Counted from the first letter of the stretch, positions 1-9,423 are shown. The stretch is DNA of 64,000 bases from Alphaproteobacteria bacterium MedPE-SWcel (GCA_001874255.1 MPDC01000022.1:1-64000), one strand, 5' to 3'. Program-made: numbers and translations. Notes: generated by a model not told the origin, from the sequence alone.

Positions 1-5
1 GATGA

Positions 6-245
6 CGCCCCTACTATGAGTTCAACAAGAGTCGCAGTTCAGGTATCGCTCACACCGTTTGCACGCAACTTTCACGTCATGAGCGCCGCAGGATCGAAGA
101 CTGGTGGCACGCCAAGAACCCTGTCACCGAGATGGCGCGTGTTCTGAAGCGTCACAGGTCGACGATCTTTTGGGAGATCAAACGCGACTTCTGGGTCGAC
201 AATGCTTTTGAGAATTGGATTGCGAAGACTCGTCTATCTCATTGA
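6..245 (+). pseudogene. IS30-family transposase, N-terminal remnant
   Basis: Reading frame 3 is open from just after a TGA at the window edge to a TGA at 243-245. It encodes a segment typical of the start of IS30-type transposases: a motif reading LSRHERRRIEDWWHAK, then a helix-turn-helix of the form MARVLKRHRSTIFWEIKR (about residues 20-55 of the fragment). There is no usable ATG, and the frame ends about 15 residues after the helix-turn-helix, so the DDE catalytic domain is absent. A full transposase of this family is about 320-390 aa. I infer a decayed insertion; part of it may lie to the left of the window. Confidence 0.75.
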
Positions 246-649
246 AAAGCTTGGAGGCGGCGTTTCTTGAGGCCCGACAATGTGCCTTTGCGGTTTTGGG
301 TTGCTCCATTGCCGCCCTCTTCCTGATTTTTGCAAAAATCCCGGTGTATTTTAACTGTTTCTGACAGATCTGGACGGGTCCCAGCTGTCCTTCCTTTGCA
401 GTCTTGTCTGTTTGATGCGCAGGCGATCGCCTGACCTCTGTATTTGCGAAAATATAGGCACTCTGGACAATGCTCAGCTTTTAATGGTGGCTTCTTGCAA
501 ATCGAAGAGCCGAATATTCATAATATTTAATGCGATTTCCATGAAAATTCATTGTTTCTGAGAGGAGAGTTAACCTCATGATTAATGCGTCGGAGCGTTT
601 CGCCTAGCTCGAGACCGACGGAACCTTGACTGTTAGGTGGCCAATCCCC
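246..649. other. Gene-free, AT-rich spacer
   Basis: I see no supportable gene here. The stretch from about 440 to 580 is clearly richer in A and T than the flanks. A good Shine-Dalgarno sequence (GAGAGGAG) precedes an ATG at 578, but that frame codes only nine residues before a TAG at 605, so it is either a relic or a leader peptide without an obvious target. Together with the IS30 fragment this looks like a site of past insertion and decay. Confidence 0.5.
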
Positions 650-690
650 GCAAAATGAAGGGGCCTGCATTTGTGCAAGCCCCATTTTGC
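650..690 (-). terminator. Stem-loop terminator after gcdH
   Basis: GGGGC-C-TGCA pairs with TGCA-A-GCCCC, and the stem is extended by flanking GCAAAAT and ATTTTGC. It lies 22 bases beyond the stop of the acyl-CoA dehydrogenase gene. The flanking A and T tracts mean it could stop transcription in either direction. Confidence 0.55.
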
Positions 691-711
691 ATATATGAGG
701 TGCGTTTAGAC

Positions 712-1935
712 TTAGAAGAAAGCCTGCAGACCTGTCTGAGCACGCCCAAGAATAAGCGCATGCACGTCATGGGTGCCCTCATAGGTATTGACCGTTTCCA
801 GGTTCACCATATGACGAATGACCTGGAACTCGAGACTGATACCATTGCCGCCGTGCATGTCACGGGCGACGCGGGCGATCTCCAGTGCCTTGCCACAATT
901 GTTGCGCTTGACGATTGAAATCATCTCTGGCGCCGCGTTGGCCTCATCCATGAGCCGACCTACGCGCAACGAGGCCTGCAAACCCAGCGCGATCTCCGTC
1001 TGCATATTGGCCAGCTTCAGTTGATACAGCTGTGTGTTTGCCAACGGGCGTCCGAACTGATGCCTGTCCAGTCCGTATTGACGTGCCGCATGCCAACATG
1101 CTTCGGCCGCCCCCATTACGCCCCAGCTGATGCCATAGCGCGCACGGTTCAGGCAGCCAAACGGACCTTTCAATCCTTGGACATTGGGCAGCAGAGCATC
1201 CTCGCCCACATCGACGGCATCCATCACGATCTCGCCCGTGATCGACGCGCGCAGAGACATCTTCTTGTCGATCTTCGGTGCGGAGAGGCCCTTCATTCCC
1301 TTTTCAAGGACAAACCCGCGGATCTTGCCGCCATGGGCTTCTGACTTGGCCCAAACGACAAAGACATCCGCGATCGGTGCGTTGGAGATCCACATTTTTG
1401 ACCCGGTCAGGCGGTACCCGTCAGAGGTCTTGACCGCACGGGTCTTCATGCCAGCCGGGTCCGATCCGGCGTCGGGTTCCGTCAGGCCAAAACAGCCGAT
1501 CCATTCCCCGGACGCCAGCTTTGGCAGGTATTTCTGGCGTTGCTGCTCGCTGCCATAGGCGTAGATCGGGTACATCACCAGGGAACTTTGCACCGACATC
1601 ATCGAACGATAGCCACTGTCGACCCGCTCGACTTCGCGCGCCACCAGACCGTAGGAGACATACCCGCCGCCGAGCCCGCCGTATTCCTCGGGGATGGTGG
1701 TGCCGAGCAGACCCATTTCGCCCATTTCGCGAAAGATCTCCGGATCCGTGTGTTCTGTCTGAAAGGCCTCGGTCACGCGGCTTTGCAATTTTTCCTGCGC
1801 ATAGGCCCGCGCAGAGCTCTCGATCATGCGCTCATCTTCGGTCAATTGGTCAGACAGACGGAATGGATCTTCCCAATTGAACTGGCCCAGATCGGGCGCG
1901 TCTTTGGCACGTAGTGTTGGTTTTTGATCCGACAT
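712..1935 (-). CDS. gcdH: Glutaryl-CoA dehydrogenase
   Basis: A 407-residue FAD-dependent acyl-CoA dehydrogenase. The glutaryl-CoA type oxidises and decarboxylates glutaryl-CoA to crotonyl-CoA in lysine and tryptophan breakdown, in the cytoplasm. The N-terminal helical domain is followed by the FAD-contact segment [17 protein letters not shown] and the C-terminal motif [16 protein letters not shown]. The Glu in TYEGT (about residue 386) is in the position of the catalytic base of glutaryl-CoA dehydrogenases; other acyl-CoA dehydrogenases usually differ around this motif. Length matches the family. The start has a GAGGAG Shine-Dalgarno about 10 bases upstream. It is transcribed divergently from a LysR regulator, the usual neighbour of gcdH, which probably controls it. 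Confidence 0.92.
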   Translation of the reverse strand: MSDQKPTLRAKDAPDLGQFNWEDPFRLSDQLTEDERMIESSARAYAQEKLQSRVTEAFQTEHTDPEIFREMGEMGLLGTTIPEEYGGLGGGYVSYGLVAREVERVDSGYRSMMSVQSSLVMYPIYAYGSEQQRQKYLPKLASGEWIGCFGLTEPDAGSDPAGMKTRAVKTSDGYRLTGSKMWISNAPIADVFVVWAKSEAHGGKIRGFVLEKGMKGLSAPKIDKKMSLRASITGEIVMDAVDVGEDALLPNVQGLKGPFGCLNRARYGISWGVMGAAEACWHAARQYGLDRHQFGRPLANTQLYQLKLANMQTEIALGLQASLRVGRLMDEANAAPEMISIVKRNNCGKALEIARVARDMHGGNGISLEFQVIRHMVNLETVNTYEGTHDVHALILGRAQTGLQAFF

Positions 1936-2014
1936 CAGGGGAGCTCCTCAGAAAAACTTGCCGGAACATTAATGCCGAGCGGTCCGGAAAAACAGCGAGA
2001 CTTTCGCAACGATA

Positions 2015-2031
2015 TATGACAAAAGATCATA
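2015..2031. promoter_or_regulatory. Inverted repeat, candidate LysR-type site
   Basis: TATGA and TCATA are separated by 7 bases, giving a T-N11-A pattern of the kind LysR proteins bind. It directly abuts the ATG of the LysR gene and lies in the shared gcdH/lysR promoter region of about 97 bases. The site is inferred from symmetry and position only. Confidence 0.35.
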
Positions 2032-2032
2032 G

Positions 2033-2944
2033 ATGACTGTACCGCGCCGATTTCTGCCATCGATAGCCTCGCTGCGTGCGCTGGAGGCGTTGGACCGCCT
2101 CGGCAGTGCCTCTGCTGCAGCGACGGAACTGGCGCTCACTCAGGGCGCGGTCAGCCGTCAACTGCAAGCCTTGGAACGTCAATTGGGACTGGAGCTGGTG
2201 GTCCGTGACGGCAAGAAACTGGTCCTGTCTCCGGAGGCCTCGGCCTATGCGGAGGAAATCCGACAGTCGCTGGACCGGATCGTACAGGCGACGCTGCAGT
2301 TGCAGGCGCAGCCTCTGGCCGGCAGTCTGAGCCTCGCGATCCTGCCGGCTTTCGGGATGCGCTGGCTGATGCCACGGCTGCCGGAGTTCTCACGCCGCAA
2401 TCCGGATGTCACGATCAATATGTCGACCCGGTTGGTGCCATTTAACTTCGCCAGAGAGAGCTTTGATGCCGCGATACATTTTGGCCGTGCGGACTGGCCC
2501 GGAACCGAGGCTTTGCTGCTGAAGCATGAATATCTGCTGCCGGTTTGCGCTCCGGATCTGCAGAACCGCTATTCAATCAGCACCCCGGCGGATCTGCTGC
2601 AGATGCCCCTCTTGCATATCCAGACCAGACCCGAGGCATGGGCCCATTGGTTCACCCGAAATGCGGTTCCCGTCGCGGGTCAAATTGCGGGCAGCACCTA
2701 TGATCAATTCTCAACAATCAATCAAGCCGCGCTGCATGGGTTAGGGGTGGCCCTGATGCCGGACTATCTGGTCGAACAGGATCTCGCGACCGGACGTCTG
2801 GTCGCGCTCTATCCTTCAGACGAAGCGATTGACGGCGCCTACTACCTTGTGTGGCCGCGCGCCAAAGCACGCAATTCCAGCCTGCTGCGGTTTAGGGACT
2901 GGCTGGAAGGCCAAGCTCAGCCCGAAGATCCCCTGCCCCGCTGA
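2033..2944 (+). CDS. LysR-family transcriptional regulator (GcvA-like)
   Basis: A 303-residue LysR regulator. The winged helix-turn-helix lies at about residues 10-70 (LRALEALDRLGSASAAATEL, then LTQGAVSRQLQALERQLG). A periplasmic-binding-protein-like effector domain follows to the C-terminus. The family of regulators next to gcdH typically controls glutarate or glutaryl-CoA catabolism, so glutaryl-CoA or a related acid is a plausible effector; this is inference. There is no clear Shine-Dalgarno before the ATG, and an inverted repeat lies immediately upstream, which suggests autoregulation. A bidirectional stem-loop separates it from the convergent phoB. Confidence 0.85.
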   Translation: MTVPRRFLPSIASLRALEALDRLGSASAAATELALTQGAVSRQLQALERQLGLELVVRDGKKLVLSPEASAYAEEIRQSLDRIVQATLQLQAQPLAGSLSLAILPAFGMRWLMPRLPEFSRRNPDVTINMSTRLVPFNFARESFDAAIHFGRADWPGTEALLLKHEYLLPVCAPDLQNRYSISTPADLLQMPLLHIQTRPEAWAHWFTRNAVPVAGQIAGSTYDQFSTINQAALHGLGVALMPDYLVEQDLATGRLVALYPSDEAIDGAYYLVWPRAKARNSSLLRFRDWLEGQAQPEDPLPR

Positions 2945-2967
2945 CGGCACCTGCCCCGCAAACGGCA

Positions 2968-2995
2968 AACGGCCCCGACATGCCGGAGCCGTTTT
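2968..2995. terminator. Bidirectional terminator between lysR and phoB
   Basis: AACGGC-CCCG pairs with CGGA-GCCGTT around a short loop, with one mismatch, followed by TTTT on the plus strand and a T-rich stretch on the minus strand. It sits between the two convergent genes. Confidence 0.6.
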
Positions 2996-3020
2996 GATCT
3001 GTCGCGATGTGATATCCGGA

Positions 3021-3710
3021 CTAGCCGAGGGCGTAGCCCGCGCCGCGTACGGTGCGCACCGGATCCTCGCCGCCATTCTGGGTCAAGGCCTTGCGAAGAC
3101 GGCCGATATGGACGTCCACAGTCCGCGTGTCGACATAGATGTCGCGCCCCCAGACCCGATCCAGAAGCTGCTCCCGGCTCCAGACCCGACCGGGTTTTTC
3201 CATGAAGGTCGACAAGAGACGGAATTCGGTCGGCCCCAGTTTCAAAGGGTGTTCGGAGCGGCTGACCTTGTGGGTTTCGGCGTCCAGAACGATATCGTCG
3301 AACTCCAGCCGCATGCCCACCGTTGCCGGCCGCACGCGCCGCAGTTGGGTGCGCACCCGCGCCATCAGTTCAATCACCGAATAGGGTTTGACCACATAGT
3401 CATCGGCGCCGGTTTCCAGACCGCGGACCTTGTCGACTTCTTCGGAGCGGGCGGACAGCATGATGATCGGAATGGCGCGGGTCTCGGATCGCGTCTTCAG
3501 GCGGCGGCAGACCTCAATGCCCGTGAGGTTGGGCATCATCCAGTCCAACACGATGATGTCGGGCATGTCCTCGTCCACAAGAAGCAGCGCCTCTTCCCCG
3601 TTTTCCGCCCTGATCACCCGGAAGCCGTCGGCTTCGAGATTATAGGCCAGAACCTCACGCTGGGCCAGTTCGTCCTCGACGACCAGAACAGTTGGCTGAT
3701 CGACTGCCAT
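3021..3710 (-). CDS. phoB: Phosphate regulon response regulator PhoB
   Basis: A 229-residue OmpR-type response regulator. The receiver domain (residues 1-120) has the acidic pocket EDE near residue 12, phosphorylation site Asp56 in IIVLDWMMP, and Lys108 in VVKPYS. The DNA-binding winged helix (about 130-229) ends with TRTVDVHIGRLRKAL and VRTVRGAGYAL, typical of PhoB. Phosphorylated PhoB binds Pho boxes and activates phosphate-starvation genes. The ATG follows phoU by two bases, and its Shine-Dalgarno GGAGG lies inside the end of phoU, so the two are translationally coupled. It is the last gene of pstSCAB-phoUB. Confidence 0.95.
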   Translation of the reverse strand: MAVDQPTVLVVEDELAQREVLAYNLEADGFRVIRAENGEEALLLVDEDMPDIIVLDWMMPNLTGIEVCRRLKTRSETRAIPIIMLSARSEEVDKVRGLETGADDYVVKPYSVIELMARVRTQLRRVRPATVGMRLEFDDIVLDAETHKVSRSEHPLKLGPTEFRLLSTFMEKPGRVWSREQLLDRVWGRDIYVDTRTVDVHIGRLRKALTQNGGEDPVRTVRGAGYALG

Positions 3711-3712
3711 GG

Positions 3713-4423
3713 CTAAACCTCCTGGGCCGAAACCGAAGTGGTATCCGCCTTTGTGCGTTCCTCATCAGGCTTGTTGCCGGTCACGAGATAGATCACCTGC
3801 TCTGCCATCGCTGTGACGTGGTCCCCCATGCGTTCGACATTCTTGGCGATGAAATGCAGGTGCATGCAGGAGGTGATGTTGCGCGGATCTTCCATCATAT
3901 GCGTGAGGAATTCGCGGAACAGGGCGTTGTACATCTGATCGACATTGCGGTCCCGGTCGATGACGTCGCGGGCCAGCTCGGCATCGCGCTGGATATAGCT
4001 GTCCAATGCGTCTTTCAGCATCAGTTCGACTTCGCGCGCCATGCGACGCAGCGCGGCGGCGCTGTCGGCAACCGCCGGACCCTGAACCAGAACGCCGGTG
4101 CGCTTTGCCATGTTCTTGGCATAGTCCCCGATACGTTCCAGATTGGCCGAGATCTTCATGACGCTGAGGACAACGCGCAGATCAACGGCGGCAGGCGCCC
4201 GGATCGCGATCACCCGCGCGGCGTCTTCGTTGATCAGTTCTTCCAGCCCGTCGATTGCGGCGTCGTCCTTCACGACCTTTGCGGCCAGTTCCTCGTCACG
4301 GGTTTCGAGGGCACGGGCAGCTTCCATGATGGCGGCCTCGACAAGCCCGCCCATTTTCATGATCCGGGCCTGAATTGCTTCCAGATCCCGGTCGAACGCG
4401 GATGCGATATGTTGCTCTTCCAT
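3713..4423 (-). CDS. phoU: Phosphate signalling protein PhoU
   Basis: A 236-residue all-helical protein made of two PhoU repeats. Each repeat carries the family's metal-binding E-R-x-G-D motif: NLERIGDYAKN in the first half and NVERMGDHVTAMAE in the second. PhoU links the Pst transporter to the PhoR kinase and holds PhoR in its inactive state when phosphate is plentiful. The C-terminal 20 residues are polar and probably disordered. It lies 17 bases after pstB and 2 bases before phoB in the same direction, the usual order. Confidence 0.95.
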   Translation of the reverse strand: MEEQHIASAFDRDLEAIQARIMKMGGLVEAAIMEAARALETRDEELAAKVVKDDAAIDGLEELINEDAARVIAIRAPAAVDLRVVLSVMKISANLERIGDYAKNMAKRTGVLVQGPAVADSAAALRRMAREVELMLKDALDSYIQRDAELARDVIDRDRNVDQMYNALFREFLTHMMEDPRNITSCMHLHFIAKNVERMGDHVTAMAEQVIYLVTGNKPDEERTKADTTSVSAQEV

Positions 4424-4440
4424 GAGACTGTCTCTCTGCC

Positions 4441-5238
4441 TTAGCCGATACGGCCGGTGATGTAGCTTTCGGTGCGCGGATCTTCGGGGTTGGTGAAGAT
4501 CTGGCCGGTGGGGCCGAATTCAACCAGGTTGCCGAGGTGGAAAAACGCGGTTTTCTGGCTGACACGCGCGGCCTGTTGCATCGAGTGGGTGACGATCACC
4601 ACCGAGTAGTTTTCGCGCAGCTCGTCGATCAGCTCTTCGACCTGGGCGGTGGCGATCGGGTCCAGCGCGGAACAGGGTTCATCCATCAGCAGGACTTCGG
4701 GTTCGGTTGCCACGGCGCGGGCAATGCACAGACGCTGTTGCTGACCACCGGACAGACCGGTGCCGGGCGACTGCAGACGGTCCTTGACCTCGTCCCAGAT
4801 CGCCCCGCGGCGCAGGGATTTCTCCACGATCTCGTCCAGCTCGGCCTTGTTGCGGGCCAGACCGTGAATGCGGGGACCATAGGCGACATTGTCGTAGATC
4901 GATTTCGGAAAGGGGTTCGGTTTCTGGAACACCATGCCCACCTGCGCGCGCAGCTGCACCGGATCGACGCGTTTGTCGTAGATGTCCTCGCCTTCGAGCA
5001 GGATATCGCCGGTCACCCGGCAGATGTCGATGGTGTCGTTCATCCGGTTCAGGCAGCGCAGGAAGGTCGATTTACCGCAGCCCGACGGACCGATAAAGGC
5101 GGTGACGGTCTTGTCCTCGATTTCAACGTTGACGTCTTTGATCGCGTGGCTTTCGCCATAGTAGACGTTGACGTTCTGAGCGGCGATCTTGGTACGTTGG
5201 GTTTCCACGGTGTTATCCACTACTGTCATATCGTTCAT
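4441..5238 (-). CDS. pstB: Phosphate ABC importer ATPase PstB
   Basis: A 265-residue ATPase of the high-affinity phosphate importer, acting at the cytoplasmic face of the inner membrane. Walker [10 protein letters not shown] is at residues 50-58, the signature [14 protein letters not shown] and Walker [13 protein letters not shown] follow, and the switch His is in VTHSMQQA. The Cys in DEPCSALDP is characteristic of PstB and separates it from most other ABC ATPases, where Thr is common. It is placed between pstA and phoU with 14- and 17-base gaps, so it is cotranscribed. Confidence 0.96.
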   Translation of the reverse strand: MNDMTVVDNTVETQRTKIAAQNVNVYYGESHAIKDVNVEIEDKTVTAFIGPSGCGKSTFLRCLNRMNDTIDICRVTGDILLEGEDIYDKRVDPVQLRAQVGMVFQKPNPFPKSIYDNVAYGPRIHGLARNKAELDEIVEKSLRRGAIWDEVKDRLQSPGTGLSGGQQQRLCIARAVATEPEVLLMDEPCSALDPIATAQVEELIDELRENYSVVIVTHSMQQAARVSQKTAFFHLGNLVEFGPTGQIFTNPEDPRTESYITGRIG

Positions 5239-5252
5239 TGTAAATATCCCCC

Positions 5253-6620
5253 TTACCAGCGGCGTTCAAAGCGGCGGCGCAAGATCACGGCCAAGGTGTT
5301 CATGGTGATCAAGAAGACCAACAGGATGATGATACCGCCCCAGGCCCGCTCGTAGAATGCCGGGTCGGCGCGTTTGGCCCATTCGTAGATCTGAGCGGGC
5401 ATTGCAGAGTTCGGCGACAACAGGCCCGACGCGATGCTGTCCGGCGCGTTTGACGCGATGAAACCCACCATGCCGATCAACAGGAGCGGTGCGGTTTCTC
5501 CCAGCGCCTGCGCCAGGCCGATGATGGTGCCGGTCAGGATGCCCGGCGCCGCGAGCGGCAGCACATGGTGAAAGACGGACTGCATCTTGGAGGCGCCCAC
5601 ACCCAGGGCGGCGTCGCGGATCGAGGGCGGCACGGCCTTCAGCGAGGCGCGGGTCGAGATGATGATCGTCGGCAGGGTCATCAGGGTCAGCACCAGACCG
5701 CCCACCAGCGGCGCCGAGGACGGCAAATGCATGTAGTTGATGAAAACCGCCAGCCCGAGAATACCGAAGACGATGGATGGCACCGCCGCGAGGTTGGAGA
5801 TATTGACCTCGATAATGTCGGTCAGCCAGTTCTGCGGTGCGAACTCCTCAAGGTAGATCGAGGCCGCGACGCCGATGGGCAGCGCCAGTGCCAAAACCAC
5901 CAGCATCATGAACAGGGATCCCAGCATCGAGACCCCCATGCCGGCGGCTTCGGGACGGGCGTCAGACGCATCCGATCCCAGAATGAACGCGAGGTTGAAG
6001 GTCTTCTCCACCACACCTGCCGCGACCAGCGCATCCACCAGATCGAGTTGCCCGGCAGAGATGTTCTTGTCGTTGCCAATGCTGTCGCGGCTGACCCGCC
6101 CTTTCAGGTAGCCATCGACGCGGCTCTGCGCCAAAAATCGGAACTCGACCGTTTCCCCGATCTGTCCGGGGTTTGTCACCACATATTCGCGCAGGGTCGC
6201 GGCGGCGTCCTTGGACAGGATACCGGCCATGTCCTTGGCCTTGAGCGGCGTGTCGATCCCCAGTTCGGTGACTTTTGCCTCGATCGCGCCGCGAATGATC
6301 GGGGCGTAGCCGAAGGTGGTCACCTTCTTGATGTCGTCGATATCGCGATTGCCGTTCTTGTCGAGCTTGCTCTCGAGCAGTTCGACCTGAAGCGTCACAA
6401 AACTCTGCTGAAAGGCGCCAAGGCCCTTGCTGAAGATCGTGGTGACCAGCACCAGCAGCATCAGCAGACCGATGGCGATGGCGCCGATCCCATAGGCTTT
6501 GAACCGGGTTTCAGCAGCATTGCGGCGCTTCGTGCGATCACTGGGTTCCAGCAGCGACTGGCCGCGTTTCTGGGGCATCGGCGTCTCGCCGGATGCGGGC
6601 GTTTGGCTGAGGTCAGTCAT
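5253..6620 (-). CDS. pstA: Phosphate ABC importer permease PstA (long form)
   Basis: A 455-residue inner-membrane permease. One transmembrane segment near residues 47-67 is followed by an extra-cytoplasmic region of about 170 residues, then the usual PstA core with five or so membrane segments. The EAA-type loop contacting PstB reads [22 protein letters not shown]. coli PstA is about 296 aa, so this protein is longer by the inserted region, a form common in alphaproteobacteria. The ATG overlaps the stop of pstC by one base. Confidence 0.93.
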   Translation of the reverse strand: MTDLSQTPASGETPMPQKRGQSLLEPSDRTKRRNAAETRFKAYGIGAIAIGLLMLLVLVTTIFSKGLGAFQQSFVTLQVELLESKLDKNGNRDIDDIKKVTTFGYAPIIRGAIEAKVTELGIDTPLKAKDMAGILSKDAAATLREYVVTNPGQIGETVEFRFLAQSRVDGYLKGRVSRDSIGNDKNISAGQLDLVDALVAAGVVEKTFNLAFILGSDASDARPEAAGMGVSMLGSLFMMLVVLALALPIGVAASIYLEEFAPQNWLTDIIEVNISNLAAVPSIVFGILGLAVFINYMHLPSSAPLVGGLVLTLMTLPTIIISTRASLKAVPPSIRDAALGVGASKMQSVFHHVLPLAAPGILTGTIIGLAQALGETAPLLLIGMVGFIASNAPDSIASGLLSPNSAMPAQIYEWAKRADPAFYERAWGGIIILLVFLITMNTLAVILRRRFERRW

Positions 6621-8101
6621 CAGTCGTACTGCTCCCGGTATTTGCGCACGATATAAAGCGCGAGAACGTTGAGGCCCAGAGTGAGCACAAAGAGGGTCAG
6701 CCCGAGGGCGAAGGCCACCAGCGTTTCGGGGCTGGCAAAATCCGTGTCGCCCGTCAGCTGGCTGACAATACGGGTGGTGATCGTCGTCATGGCCTCCAGC
6801 GGATTGCCCGAGAATTTGGCAATCGCGCCGGCGCCCATCACCACGATCATGGTTTCGCCGATGGCCCGCGAGGCCGCCAGTAGAACGGCACCGACGATGC
6901 CCGGCAGCGCCGCCGGGATCACCACCTGACGCACGGTTTCGGATTTGGTCGCCCCGAGCCCGAGAGAGCCGTCCCGCATCGCCTGGGGCACCGCATTGAT
7001 GATGTCATCCGACAGCGAAGAGACAAACGGAATGAGCATGATCCCCATCACCAGCCCCGCGGTCAGAACCGAGGTCGCGCCGGTCATCCACTCCACCCCA
7101 AGGATACCGTCTTCGCCCCGACCGAAGAACCGGACCAGCGCAGGCCCGACCGTCAGCAGCGCAAAGAGACCATAGACGATGGTCGGAATCCCCGCGAGAA
7201 TTTCCAGCAGCGGCTTGGCAAAGGACCGGGTCGCGGAGCTGGCGTATTCGCTCAGGTAGATCGCAGCGAACAACCCCAGCGGCACAGCCACCAGAAGCGC
7301 GATGAGCGAGACGTAGAACGTCCCCCAAAGCAGCGGCAGGATCGACAGCTCCGAGTCGCCGCGGAAATTCGGCGCCCAGGTTCCGCCAAAAAAGAAGTCG
7401 GTCCAGGGATGCAGGGTGAAGAAATTGCGGGTCTCGAACAGCATCGACAGCACAATGCCGATGGTCGTCAGAATGGCCAGTGACGCGGCGATGATCAACA
7501 GCGCCATGATGCCCTGTTCCACCACGTTGCGGGCGCGAAAATCCTTGTGCGTGCGCCCGTAGGACCATGCAAAGCCGCCGATGGCGACCAGTGCCACGAC
7601 GATGGTCATGAGGGTCGTGCCGGTGTTCGACATGGAGCGGTAGGTCTGGGCCGCGCGCATGACCTCGGGGCGGACATCTGCCCCCAGGGCGACGCCCACT
7701 TCGCCAAGACGGCCGCGCACATCGGAAAACTCGGTCCGCACGTTACGCGCTTGTTCCGGTGTCATCGCGCCCTGAGCGACAGCTATATCCAGCCCCTCGG
7801 CGACGCGGCGCACATCGCTCATGACCAGGCCCAGCGTGGTGCCTTCGGGCACGGCGTCCTGCGGGATCATCTGCGACACGCGCGTATCGATCAGCATCGG
7901 CTGCAGCAGCAACCAGACGGCCAGGATGCCAAGCGCGGGCACCAGAGCCGACAGCGCGACATTGTGCCCATAGTAGGAGGGCAGTGAATGGAGGTCCTTC
8001 GGGTTTCCGTTCGCGGAAACCAGCGCGCGGTTGCGTCCGAGAAAGAACCCGGCGACCGACAGTGCGATCAGGACGAGAACAAGCCAAATGGTGGGCATCA
8101 A
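6620..8101 (-). CDS. pstC: Phosphate ABC importer permease PstC (long form)
   Basis: A 493-residue inner-membrane permease. Two N-terminal membrane segments (about residues 3-20 and 45-70) are followed by a soluble stretch of roughly 100 residues, a further segment, then the canonical PstC core with the coupling loop REGSL-like region reading MRDGSLGLGATKSETVRQVV. It is longer than E. coli PstC (319 aa). It pairs with PstA to form the phosphate channel. A stem-loop and a gap of 169 bases separate it from pstS, while it touches pstA directly. Confidence 0.93.
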   Translation of the reverse strand: MMPTIWLVLVLIALSVAGFFLGRNRALVSANGNPKDLHSLPSYYGHNVALSALVPALGILAVWLLLQPMLIDTRVSQMIPQDAVPEGTTLGLVMSDVRRVAEGLDIAVAQGAMTPEQARNVRTEFSDVRGRLGEVGVALGADVRPEVMRAAQTYRSMSNTGTTLMTIVVALVAIGGFAWSYGRTHKDFRARNVVEQGIMALLIIAASLAILTTIGIVLSMLFETRNFFTLHPWTDFFFGGTWAPNFRGDSELSILPLLWGTFYVSLIALLVAVPLGLFAAIYLSEYASSATRSFAKPLLEILAGIPTIVYGLFALLTVGPALVRFFGRGEDGILGVEWMTGATSVLTAGLVMGIMLIPFVSSLSDDIINAVPQAMRDGSLGLGATKSETVRQVVIPAALPGIVGAVLLAASRAIGETMIVVMGAGAIAKFSGNPLEAMTTITTRIVSQLTGDTDFASPETLVAFALGLTLFVLTLGLNVLALYIVRKYREQYD

Positions 8102-8150
8102 GAGCTCCGTTCGACGATGCGAAGTAGGGGTCTAAGTAGGCGACGACTGG

Positions 8151-8198
8151 GGGATTCGAACTGCGGGATTCGAAAGAGGGTCCGAAAGGGGGATCCGA
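8151..8198. repeat. Short direct repeats, GGGATTCGAA type
   Basis: Four imperfect copies occur in 48 bases: GGGATTCGAA at 8151 and 8165, GGGTCCGAA at 8178 and GGGGATCCGA at 8189. They lie in the untranslated spacer between pstS and pstC. Function is unknown; the spacing of 11-14 bases makes them either a binding-site array or a product of local duplication. Confidence 0.5.
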
Positions 8199-8224
8199 CG
8201 GTGTGAATTCAATTCGAAACGAAA

Positions 8225-8250
8225 GGCCGGGGCAGCGAACTGCCCCGGCC
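8225..8250 (-). terminator. Intercistronic stem-loop between pstS and pstC
   Basis: A perfect 11-base-pair stem (GGCCGGGGCAG/CTGCCCCGGCC) with a UUCG tetraloop on the transcribed strand, followed by TTTCGTTTCG. It starts about 20 bases after the pstS stop. Such hairpins usually act as partial terminators or RNA-stabilising ends, so binding protein is made in excess of the membrane subunits. Confidence 0.75.
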
Positions 8251-8270
8251 AAAAAACCTGCGCGGGGCTC

Positions 8271-9311
8271 TTAGGAGTTGCCGCCCATGGTGGATTCAGC
8301 TGCAACAGATTCCTGAGTCTTTGCCAGTTCCGGGTCAGCAACGAGGCCGTATTCGGCCAGCGGGCCATCGGGGCCTGCAACTTCGTCGGAGACGAAGAAC
8401 TCAGCAAATTCTTTCACGCCGGGGATCACGCCGATATGGGCTTTCTTCACGTAGAAGAACAGCGGGCGGGACACAGGGTATTCGCCGGTCGAGATCGACT
8501 CGGTCGAAGGTGTGACGCCGGACATGGTTGCAACCTGCAGCTTGTCGGTGTTGTTCTCGTAGAACGCCAGACCAAAGACGCCGATGCCATCCTTGTTGGA
8601 TTCGATGCGCGCCAGGGTCTCGGTGTAGTCGCCGTCGATGTCCACCGAACGGCCATCTGTGCGCAGCGCGATACAGGCTTTCTCGGCCGCTTTCTTGTCG
8701 TCGCCATTGGCGGCTTTATACGCTTCGAAATCGCCGGTCTCTTCGCAGCCTGCGAGGATCACCTTGTCTTCGAAGACTTCGCGTGTGCCGTGCTTGGTGC
8801 CGGGAACATAGGCTTGGATTTCCTGCGCCGGCAGGGCTGCGTCAACCTCGTTCCACATTGTGTAGGGGTTGTCGACCAGCTCGCCGTCAACAACAACCTG
8901 CTTGGAGATCGCCTTGTACCACTGAACCGGCGTGAACTCAAAGGAGTTGCCGTTGATGTCAGAGGCAAACACGATGCCGTCATAGCCGATGCGCACTTCG
9001 ATGATGTCGGTCACGCCGGCGTCGGCACAGGCCTTGATCTCTTTTTCGCGGATCGCGCGGGAGGCGTTTGCGATGTCGATGGTGTTTTCGCCAACACCTT
9101 CACAGAAACGCTTCAGGCCAGCGGAGGAGCCGCCGGATTCAACAACAGGAGTCGGGAAGTCGAAGTTCTCGCCAAAGGCTTCGGCCACGATGGAAGCGTA
9201 GGGAAGAACGGTGGAGGAACCAGCGACCTGCACTTGGTCACGGGCGACCGCTGCTGTGGCAGAAACAGCTGCGATGGCCAGGGTGGATGCGGTCAGTTTC
9301 ACAAAGGACAT
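8271..9311 (-). CDS. pstS: Periplasmic phosphate-binding protein PstS
   Basis: A 346-residue secreted protein. I chose the ATG at 9311 because GGAG lies 6 bases upstream and the product begins with a clear signal peptide (MSFVKLTASTLAIAAVSATAAVA, then RDQ). The longer open frame upstream runs through the Pho box and is not plausible. Phosphate-contact segments are visible: GSSTVLPYAS at the mature N-terminus, GGSSAGLKRFCEG, ANASRAIREKE and GTKHGTREVFED. It delivers phosphate to PstCA. It heads the pstSCAB-phoUB operon and is preceded by tandem Pho boxes. Confidence 0.95.
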   Translation of the reverse strand: MSFVKLTASTLAIAAVSATAAVARDQVQVAGSSTVLPYASIVAEAFGENFDFPTPVVESGGSSAGLKRFCEGVGENTIDIANASRAIREKEIKACADAGVTDIIEVRIGYDGIVFASDINGNSFEFTPVQWYKAISKQVVVDGELVDNPYTMWNEVDAALPAQEIQAYVPGTKHGTREVFEDKVILAGCEETGDFEAYKAANGDDKKAAEKACIALRTDGRSVDIDGDYTETLARIESNKDGIGVFGLAFYENNTDKLQVATMSGVTPSTESISTGEYPVSRPLFFYVKKAHIGVIPGVKEFAEFFVSDEVAGPDGPLAEYGLVADPELAKTQESVAAESTMGGNS

Positions 9312-9390
9312 ATACGTCTCCATGAGTTTAAGAAGTTTACGATCACCCCCAAGATGATCTTGTGCCCGTCGTAGAAGGCGCAGGTATGGC

Positions 9391-9423
9391 TTTTGTGACA
9401 GTTGTGTAACAGTAATATGACGA
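9391..9423 (-). promoter_or_regulatory. Tandem Pho box upstream of pstS
   Basis: Reading the minus strand, three consecutive 11-base units occur: TCGTCATATTA, CTGTTACACAA, CTGTCACAAAA. The last two match the classical PhoB half-sites (CTGTCA-like) in phase, and the first is a near match. The array ends 79 bases before the pstS ATG, with a CATACC -10-like element about 10 bases downstream of it. This supports PhoB activation of pstSCAB-phoUB. Confidence 0.85.
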
